10,100 nucleotides of DNA from AM-0621 sp964573505 (lineage in GTDB: Bacteria; Planctomycetota; Planctomycetia; Planctomycetales; Planctomycetaceae): contig CAZNMS010000314.1 of assembly GCA_964573505.1 (NCBI GenBank), positions 1 to 10,100 on the forward strand. The letters are read 5' to 3'. The notes beneath the pieces are model-generated. The model made no database searches, was not told the origin of the DNA, and saw only the letters and a program-made list of their open reading frames with translations. Within the stretch, counting starts at the first letter, position 1. Every line of letters begins with the position of its first letter. The translations under genes and the position numbers were made by a program. Shown piece after piece: positions 1-6,300 of this stretch.

Positions 1-3
1 AGC

Positions 4-1407
4 ATGACTCAGTTCACTCGACGCGATTGGCTTTGTGCGACTTCTGGTTTCGCCGCGACGTTGACGCTGTCGCGAGTTGTTCGCGGCGCGGACTCGCCGA
101 CGACACCGATCAACATTGCCTCGCGCCGAGAACTCTTCGTCGATGACTTCCTCATCGAGCGTCTGACGAATGCGAGTTTGAAGGCTCATCAACCGCAGGC
201 GCAGGACGCGGTCTTCACATGCGAAGAAGCATGGGAGGGCAATACGTCGGCGTACTTCACGCTGTTCGCGGACGGCGATCTCTTTCGCATGTACTACCGA
301 GGATCGCATTGGGACGTCGCGGCGAAGAAGGCAACGCATCCCGAATTCACCTGCTACGCCGAGAGCACGGACGGCATTCATTGGACGAAGCCGAAGCTCG
401 GGTTGTTCGAGTTCAATGGCTCGAAAGACAACAACATTGTTTGGGCCGGAGAAGGCACGCACTGCTTCACTCCGTTCAAAGACAAGAACCCGGAGTGCGC
501 TGCCGACGCAAAGTTCAAAGCGTTGTCGGGCGCGTTCAAGCGCGGCTTGCACGCTTATCAGTCAGCCGACGGCGTGCGTTGGAAGCTCATCCGCAACGAG
601 CCCGTGATTACGGAGGGCGCGTTCGATTCGCAGAACCTCGCGTTCTGGGACACCGAGCGCAAGTGCTATGTCGACTATCACCGCACCTTCACGAAGGGCG
701 TGCGCGACATCATGACCGCGACGTCAACGGACTTCGTCAATTGGACGAAGCCGCAATTGCTCGAATACGGAGACGCACCGAGCGAGCACCTCTACACGAA
801 CGCGATTCAGCAATATGCCCGCGCTCCGCATGTGTTGATCGGCTTCCCCACTCGCTTTCAGCCGAAGACGCAGCAAGTCGAGCCCGTCTTCATGAGCAGT
901 CGCGACGGCAAGCAATTCAAGCGCTGGCCCGAGGCGCTGATTCCGATCACTGCTCCGGCAGAACGAGACGGCAACCGCAGCAACTACATGACATGGGGCG
1001 TGCTGCAACTGCCCGGACGTCCGAACGAACTGTCGGTCTATGCGACCGAGCGCTACTACGCCGGACCGGGAAGTCGCTTGCGTCGCTTCACGTTTCGCAC
1101 GGACGGGTTCGTTTCGGTGCAAGCAACGGAGAAGGGCGAGCTACTCACAAAGCCGCTCGTCTTCACCGGCAAGCAACTGCGTTTGAACTTCAAGACATCA
1201 GACGCAGGCAGCCTCAAAGTCGAACTGCAAGACGCCGCCGGTAAACCTTTGCCGGGCTTCTCGCTCGCGGATTGTCAGACGCTCAAAGGCGACTCGATCG
1301 AGCAAGCCGTGAGTTGGAAGGGAGACGTCGCAACGCTCGCCGGTCAGCCCGTGCGAATGCGATTCGTGATCGAGTCGGCTGAGGTCTTCGCGTTTCAGTT
1401 CGCTTGA
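4..1407 (+). CDS. Tat-exported glycosidase-like five-bladed beta-propeller protein
   Basis: The 467-residue protein begins with a twin-arginine signal (TRRDWL, residues 5-10, then a hydrophobic stretch to about 25; probable cleavage after VRGA, residue 29), so it should be folded before export to the periplasm. The mature part starts with an RRELFVDDFLIERL segment (41-54). It then shows repeated blade motifs of S-x-D-G-x-x-W type: STDGIHW (121-127), SADGVRW (187-193), STDFVNW (241-247) and SRDGKQF (299-305). WEGN (77-80), YYRG (97-100) and GAFDSQNLAFWD (205-216) look like the core of proteins related to the GH32/GH43/sialidase propeller superfamily. A C-terminal beta-rich segment (about 385-467) resembles the tail seen in planctomycete homologues. 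The ATG is only 3 bases into the window, so its ribosome site and promoter cannot be seen; the Tat motif supports this start. It converges on the FAD oxidoreductase gene. Catalytic acids cannot be assigned with confidence, so glycosidase activity is inference from fold. Confidence 0.8.
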   Translation: MTQFTRRDWLCATSGFAATLTLSRVVRGADSPTTPINIASRRELFVDDFLIERLTNASLKAHQPQAQDAVFTCEEAWEGNTSAYFTLFADGDLFRMYYRGSHWDVAAKKATHPEFTCYAESTDGIHWTKPKLGLFEFNGSKDNNIVWAGEGTHCFTPFKDKNPECAADAKFKALSGAFKRGLHAYQSADGVRWKLIRNEPVITEGAFDSQNLAFWDTERKCYVDYHRTFTKGVRDIMTATSTDFVNWTKPQLLEYGDAPSEHLYTNAIQQYARAPHVLIGFPTRFQPKTQQVEPVFMSSRDGKQFKRWPEALIPITAPAERDGNRSNYMTWGVLQLPGRPNELSVYATERYYAGPGSRLRRFTFRTDGFVSVQATEKGELLTKPLVFTGKQLRLNFKTSDAGSLKVELQDAAGKPLPGFSLADCQTLKGDSIEQAVSWKGDVATLAGQPVRMRFVIESAEVFAFQFA

Positions 1408-1463
1408 TGCGGACAGTCGAGGAGCCGCTTTGAAGTTGGGGCAGCGACTCGTGTCTCTGTGTA

Positions 1464-1484
1464 CGACGGACTTGCAGTCCGTCG
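1464..1484. repeat. Small palindrome, 9-bp stem and 3-base loop ('TDLQSV' type)
   Basis: CGACGGACT and AGTCCGTCG pair perfectly around a TGC loop. Translated on the + strand it gives TDLQSV, a string I recall from spurious proteins over dispersed repeats in planctomycete genomes. It lies 56 bases after the stop of the propeller gene, first of three hairpins in this convergent gap. It has no following T-run, so an intrinsic terminator role is not supported. Confidence 0.6.
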
Positions 1485-1501
1485 CCGCGCTCGCCTCTTT
1501 A

Positions 1502-1576
1502 GTAGCCGAAGTCGTCAGACTTCGGACGCAGTCATTGCGGCCCCGAAATCTAACGATTTCGGCTACGGTCGATTGC
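1502..1576. repeat. REPIN-like inverted doublet of two 20-base hairpins, copy 1
   Basis: Two hairpins with 8-bp stems and 4-base loops (1506-1525, CCGAAGTC/GACTTCGG; 1543-1562, CCGAAATC/GATTTCGG) are separated by a 17-base linker. Each is preceded on its own outer side by GTAG: 1502-1505 on the + strand and 1563-1566 read on the - strand. The unit is thus two inverted copies of GTAG-CCGAARTC-4-GAYTTCGG. A GTAG foot next to a short palindrome is the known signature of REP sequences mobilised by REP-associated tyrosine transposases (RAYTs), and inverted REP pairs are called REPINs. It lies between the 3' ends of two convergent genes, 12 bases beyond the oxidoreductase stop. A second copy is at 9891-9965. 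Confidence 0.75.
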
Positions 1577-1588
1577 GGTCGCATCGCG

Positions 1589-2974
1589 TTAGGCCGGATC
1601 GGTGAATGGTCCCGCTCCGCTTGCCTTCAATGCTTCGCGCACCTTGATGCCGCTGAGTGCGGCGACTTCGGTCTTGTTGGTCAGTGCGAGCGCGGCGGCG
1701 GTGCCGGCGGCTTCGCCCATTGCCATTGCTGTGACGGTCACTCGCGTTGAAGCGTGCGCTCCGCGAGTCGCGGAATGGCAGCGGCCTGCGACCAATAGAT
1801 TGTCGAGCTTCTGCGGGAGCAACGAGCGATAGGGAATGTCGTAAGGCTCGGGCTGCACCTTCTGCGGATTGAAGTCGTTCGCGCTGCCGATCGTCGTCTT
1901 GTTCGGATGCAAATCGAGATACCAACAACCGGTCGCAATGGCGTCGTCGAAGCGACGGCTCTGCATGAGATCCTCTTCGCTCAAGACATGCTGACCGATG
2001 ATGCGGCGCGACTCGCGCACTCCGATCCATGGATACGCTTCTAAGAAGTACGAGTCCGCAAAGGCCGGCACGTCTTTCTTCCATGCGCGGAACATCGTGT
2101 GAGCATCCGCGCGGCCCTGCATCTCGGCACGACTGAGATCCGCAGCAACCGTCGGATTGGCGGGGACGCGGATGCCGTGCACGTAAATCTCTTCTTTGCC
2201 GAACATGAACATGACGCCGGGGCCGTAGTAGTACGGCAGCTCGCCGCGCTTCTGAGCGGCTTCGAGTGACGCGCGACAAAGGCCGCCGATGCCCGGTCCG
2301 CCTTTCACGTTGCCGATGCGAAAATGCAAAGTCAGCGGCTGCACTTCGGCGTTCTGCTCAAAGGGTGCTCCCGCCCATGCCGCAACGTCCGCGTCGCCCG
2401 AGCAGTCAATCACAACTTGCGGCTCGATCGTTACGAGCCCGTCCTTATTAGCGACCGTCACTGACTTGATGCGCGAACCGCTCGTCTGCGCGTCGCAAGC
2501 GAATGTATTAAAAAGCACACTCAAGTTGCCCTTCAGCTCTTGAAAGGTGCGATCGAGCAGCAGCTTGAACTCGAAGGTATTGGGGATCGTCGGATTGTGC
2601 TTCGCGACCGTCTTCGCATCGGGAGCGACGACGCCCGACTTCGCGAGCAGTTCGAGTGCGATGCCTCTCACGACGATGCGGTGATCGCGGATGTTGGCGA
2701 TGCCATCAAAGTACGGCAGCCCGACGCTCGTGATGATGCCGCCCGCAAAGGGAGCCTTTTCAACGAGCAAGACTTTGGCGCCGCGACGAGCAGCAGTAAT
2801 GGCCGCAGCACTCCCCGCACAACCGCCGCCGCAAACGAGCACATCCGTTTGCAGCGTCCTCTTTGAACGGCTTGCACCGACCTCTGCGGCTAAGGCCGGA
2901 GCAACTCCCGAGACCGCAGCTACGGTCGCAGTCGCTTGCATGAAGGAACGGCGAGATTGAATGGAGTCGGTCAT
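1589..2974 (-). CDS. Tat-exported FAD-dependent oxidoreductase (FAD_oxidored type)
   Basis: The protein has 461 residues from the chosen start. A twin-arginine signal (QSRRSFMQA, RR at 8-9, then an Ala-rich hydrophobic stretch to about 30) indicates folding with cofactor before export. Mature sequence starts with a Rossmann FAD-binding segment VLVCGGGCAGSAAA (GGGCAG 49-54), ending at the ribose-binding acid in LLVEKA (E72). Further family-like segments are VVIDCSGDADVAAWAG (187-202), VRESRRIIGQHVLSEEDL (319-336), YDIPYRSLLP (378-387) and the C-terminal FAD-contact region NLLVAGRCHSATRGAHAS (392-409) followed by MAMGEAAGTAAALA (417-430). Length suits the family; the substrate is unknown. I place the start at 2974: GAGG lies 5 bases upstream and the Tat motif then begins at residue 7. 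An in-frame ATG at 3052 would add 26 residues before the signal and has no convincing ribosome site. It is transcribed away from the large propeller gene and converges on the glycosidase-like gene. Confidence 0.9.
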   Translation of the reverse strand: MTDSIQSRRSFMQATATVAAVSGVAPALAAEVGASRSKRTLQTDVLVCGGGCAGSAAAITAARRGAKVLLVEKAPFAGGIITSVGLPYFDGIANIRDHRIVVRGIALELLAKSGVVAPDAKTVAKHNPTIPNTFEFKLLLDRTFQELKGNLSVLFNTFACDAQTSGSRIKSVTVANKDGLVTIEPQVVIDCSGDADVAAWAGAPFEQNAEVQPLTLHFRIGNVKGGPGIGGLCRASLEAAQKRGELPYYYGPGVMFMFGKEEIYVHGIRVPANPTVAADLSRAEMQGRADAHTMFRAWKKDVPAFADSYFLEAYPWIGVRESRRIIGQHVLSEEDLMQSRRFDDAIATGCWYLDLHPNKTTIGSANDFNPQKVQPEPYDIPYRSLLPQKLDNLLVAGRCHSATRGAHASTRVTVTAMAMGEAAGTAAALALTNKTEVAALSGIKVREALKASGAGPFTDPA

Positions 2975-2979
2975 GCGGG

Positions 2980-2983
2980 CCTC
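2980..2983 (-). promoter_or_regulatory. Ribosome binding site deciding the oxidoreductase start
   Basis: On the - strand the mRNA reads TGAGG-CCCGC-ATG, so GAGG sits 5 bases before the ATG at 2974. No comparable site precedes the alternative ATG at 3052, which favours the shorter protein with the Tat signal at its N-terminus. Confidence 0.6.
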
Positions 2984-3102
2984 ACTGAATGAGAGAGGGG
3001 AAGAAGAGTTACTTTGATCGCGAGTCATCGCGGATTGGTCGCGTCGATGCATCTAAGGCAGCTCGATCATCCGGCCGGTAGTCGCGTTCTTTGAAGACGA
3101 GT

Positions 3103-3129
3103 GGCAAAAAGATGGGGGGCGAAAAGATG
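3103..3129. repeat. Two-unit purine-rich tandem repeat, 15-base period
   Basis: GGCAAAAAGATG (3103-3114) recurs as GGCGAAAAGATG (3118-3129), 11 of 12 identical, and a further partial GATGAAAAGAG follows. On the other strand it reads as CATCTTTTYGCC units. I recall similar CATCTTTTTGCC strings scattered in planctomycete intergenic DNA, but that link is from memory. It lies in the upstream region of both divergent genes. Confidence 0.5.
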
Positions 3130-3200
3130 AAAAGAGCGGCAGCGAGCTATGCGATGCGCGGACTGAGAACCGGACGGGAAGCAGGAGCTTCTCGATCGTG

Positions 3201-3225
3201 CGTTCCCAAGCGGAGCTTGGGAACG
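3201..3225. repeat. Perfect palindrome, 11-bp stem with GGA loop ('SSAWERT' repeat)
   Basis: CGTTCCCAAGC (3201-3211) pairs perfectly with GCTTGGGAACG (3215-3225) around GGA (3212-3214). Translated on the - strand it gives FPSSAWERT, a well-known spurious peptide over a dispersed intergenic palindrome in planctomycetes. It is 102 bases upstream of the large gene's ATG, too far to be its ribosome-site structure, and has no T-tract. Confidence 0.8.
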
Positions 3226-3314
3226 AGTGCGCGGGCCGTCTGTTGAAGCCGCATTGGTGTGCGTTGCGGAGTGGGATATCGTCAGACCCGTGATGAGTTG
3301 CGGATTGGAGTCCT

Positions 3315-3319
3315 GAGGA
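3315..3319 (+). promoter_or_regulatory. Ribosome binding site of the large propeller gene
   Basis: GAGGA lies 7 bases before the ATG at 3327 and fixes the start that gives a clean Sec signal peptide. Confidence 0.6.
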
Positions 3320-3326
3320 TGTCGTC

Positions 3327-6300
3327 ATGCTGCGTTGCGTTTTATTGGTCGGAGTCATGCTGGCGTTGAGCTCGATTGCTGGGGCTCAAGAGCGAGCGGC
3401 AACTCGCGAAGCAGCGGCTCTGAAGTGGAGCGAATTGGATTGGAGCGAGCCCACTCGGCAATTGGCGCAGCCCGAACTTCGACTCCGATTTCAAAAGGCC
3501 ATCAAGGCTCTGCGCGGCGAGCCGAACGAGCACTCGCGCGGCATCGAAGAGTTGCAGATGATTCTGAGCGACGACGGAGATTGTCTCGTCGCTCGGTCGC
3601 GCCCTTCCTTTCGCGGTGAAGTCGGAGTGATCCCGCCTCAGCACATTGGGGCAACGATCTCGTTGAAGACCGTGATTGAGCACATCATCGCGGAACTGCC
3701 TGAAGACGGACGGAAGTTCTACGAGTTGAAGTTCGGCAGTGAGGCAGCGGCGGGGCTGAAGCATGCTTTGCAGACTGAGGACATTGCCGAATTGGAAGTC
3801 GTCGCGCGGCAGTATCTACTGACTCATGCGGGACGAGAGGCCGCGTATCGACTCGCTTCGCATGCTCTCGAAAAGGGACAACCGGCAGCGGCGTTGAAGT
3901 GGATTGATCGCGCGCGACTCGGTGCGATCGACTCGAATGAACTCGAGCCGGCAATGTCGCTCAAACGCATCGTCGCGCTGCTGCGGATTGGTCGCGCGAA
4001 TGAAGCGACTCAAGCACTCGATGAGTTCTTGAAGGGCCCGGCAGCAAAGGCCGGTGCCGAGAAGCTGCCGAAAACTCTGCGCGACGAGCTTGATCCGACT
4101 CTCAATCGCATCGCGGCGAGTGGTCGGCATGAGCCCGCATTCCTCACGGAGTGGACTCATTACTTAGGCGATGCCGCTCGGACCGGACGTCCTCTCGGTG
4201 TAGGGACGCCGGAGTTCGGATTGTGGAACGTCAGCACGTTTCACTCGACAGCAACGCCGACCGCAGAGCAACTCAAGAAGTACCGGTATGACCCGAAGAA
4301 AGGTGATGCCGAGAATGGCCTCACGGTGATCATCCCGAAGAGCGACGGCGATATGGTCGCGGCGATGCAGGTCGGACATGACCGGATCATTTCCGAAGAA
4401 CGCGACACTCGAGAGATCGCGTTGCCTTCGAACTATCCGCTCGTCATTGAAGGCAAAGCAGTGTTTCGCACGCTGTCGCGCATTCGAGCGGTTGATCTGA
4501 AGTCGGGGCGCAACTTGTGGGAGTCAGCCGCAGTAGATCCGGCTTATGCCGATCTGTTTGCGTTAGAGCCGCCTACACGATGGGATGATCTCGAAAAGAA
4601 AGTTGATCACAGTTCGGTCTTCTCGCCACTGACGAAGTGGCATCAAGCACTGATCGAGACGCGGACTCGCAGCGATCGCTCGGTCGGCACGTTGAGCAGC
4701 GACGGGCAGCGCGTCTTCTTCTTGGATGCCTGCGGTGTCGCGAGTCCTCGCGGAGCAACGGGCGTTTATGGCACGAAGAGCAATGTCCCGAATTTGTGGA
4801 ATCGTTTGTGTGCTCTTGAACTCGCGACCGGCAAAGCGTTGTGGGAGATCGGGGCTCCGATCTCGCCCGATGAACCGACGACGGGCGAGTTCTTCTTAGG
4901 AGTGCCGACGGTTGTTGACGGTCGCCTCTATGCGATTGCAGAGAGCAAGGACGACGTGCGTCTGCTGTGTCTCGACCCGAGCGACGGCAGCGTCTTATGG
5001 ACCGAGACGATGTGCCGACTCATCACGGGTCAGAACGTCATCAGCGAGGGCTTGCGGCGTATCGCGGCGATGAGCCCGACGTACTGCAACGGCCAATTGC
5101 TCTGCCCGACGACTTGCGGATTCTTGCTGGCCTATGACCTCAAAGGACGGCGCTGGGATTGGTGCTACGGCTACGAGTCCTCATCAATGCATCCCGACAG
5201 TCAGTTCCGGCAACCGGGGCTCCGCTTCGCAACCGGTCCAATCATGAAGTGGGATGCTCTGCGTTCGGAGTCGCGCTGGTCGGAAAGCACGATCGTCAGC
5301 GACGGCAATCGCGCAGTGATGGCGTCGGTCGATTCGAATGAACTGCACTGCCTCGATCTGCTTACGGGAGCCGTCAAGTGGCGCAGCGATCGTCAGTCGG
5401 CGCATTACGTCGCGGGACTGTTTGAAGGACTCGTGATCGTTGTTGATCGCGATCGCGTGCGAGCCCTCTCGCTCGAAAGTGGAGACGTTGTTTGGGCGCT
5501 GTCGCTCGAAGATCGCTTCGCTGCGGGTCGAGGCGTGCTGAGTGGCGGGTTCTATCTGCTGCCCGTTGCGAGGTTGCCCGAAACGAGCAAAGAGGATGAG
5601 CCGCTTCTTATTCGCTGGGACTCGCGCGTGCTGACGATTGATCTAAAGACGGGAACGATCGCGTCTCAGTCGGCTCGGTCAGGAGACGCACCGCTCGGCA
5701 ATCTGATCGCGGGGAACGGCTTCTTAGTGGCGCAGGGCTACGACCGCTTGCGCGCCTTTCCGCCACTCAGCGAAGTGGAATCGTTGCTCGCTCAACAACT
5801 CGCTCAGAATCCGAAGAATGCAGAGGCACTCGCACGGCGCGGCCGCTTGAGACTGCAACAGCAGCGCGAAGACGACGGCATGTCGGACTTGTTGACGAGC
5901 CTGCAAGTGCAGCCGAATGACGACGTGCGACAGACGTTGATCGAGGTCTCGCTCGACCGTCTTCGCACCGGCAAGACGAACGCGGTTGAGTTGCGCGAAT
6001 TCCTCAAACGCATCGGTGCCTCAAACGATGTGTTACAAAAATTACTCCGCTCAGAGATCGAGTCGCTGCGAGCGAAGGGCGAGTTCGTCGCGGCGTTCGA
6101 AAAGACGCTCGAATGGATGAAGTCGATTCCGACGAATGGGACGTCGCCGACAGACGTCATCGGCGAAGTCTCGCGCTATCGCCGTCGAGGACCGGCAGCG
6201 TTGCTCGGCACGCTCTATCGGCAAGCGGCGGAAGCAATCGGAAGCGAAGCACGAGCCGCTCTCGATCGCGTTGTGATCGACCGATTTGACGCAGCGATGA

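Larger units (their letters stand above)
2975..3326. other. 352-bp divergent intergenic region
   Basis: This is the gap between the start of the oxidoreductase (-) and the large propeller protein (+), so it must hold both promoters. I could not recognise a convincing -35/-10 pair for either. It contains a purine-rich tandem repeat (3103-3129), a 5-bp-stem hairpin GAAGC-AGGA-GCTTC (3178-3191) and a perfect palindrome (3201-3225). A frame open on the - strand through this gap (3053-3358) reads through the palindrome as FPSSAWERT and overlaps the start of the large gene; I consider it non-coding. Confidence 0.65.

Noticed and set aside
1430..1750. 106-residue + frame containing TDLQSV and VAEVVRLRT.
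   Set aside because: It is a translation of the three intergenic hairpins running into the antisense of the oxidoreductase gene. The same repeat gives similar peptides on the - strand (1198-1584) and at 9889-10080.
1563..2279. 238-residue - strand frame overlapping the oxidoreductase in another phase.
   Set aside because: Arg-rich out-of-frame translation of a gene whose own frame has a full FAD-binding protein.
2975..3052. N-terminal extension of the oxidoreductase to the ATG at 3052.
   Set aside because: It would bury the twin-arginine motif behind 26 polar residues and lacks a ribosome site, while GAGG precedes the ATG at 2974.
3053..3358. 101-residue open frame on the - strand in the divergent gap, containing FPSSAWERT.
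   Set aside because: Its middle is the translation of the palindrome at 3201-3225, it overlaps the start of the large gene, and the rest has no recognisable domain. It looks like a repeat-derived spurious frame.
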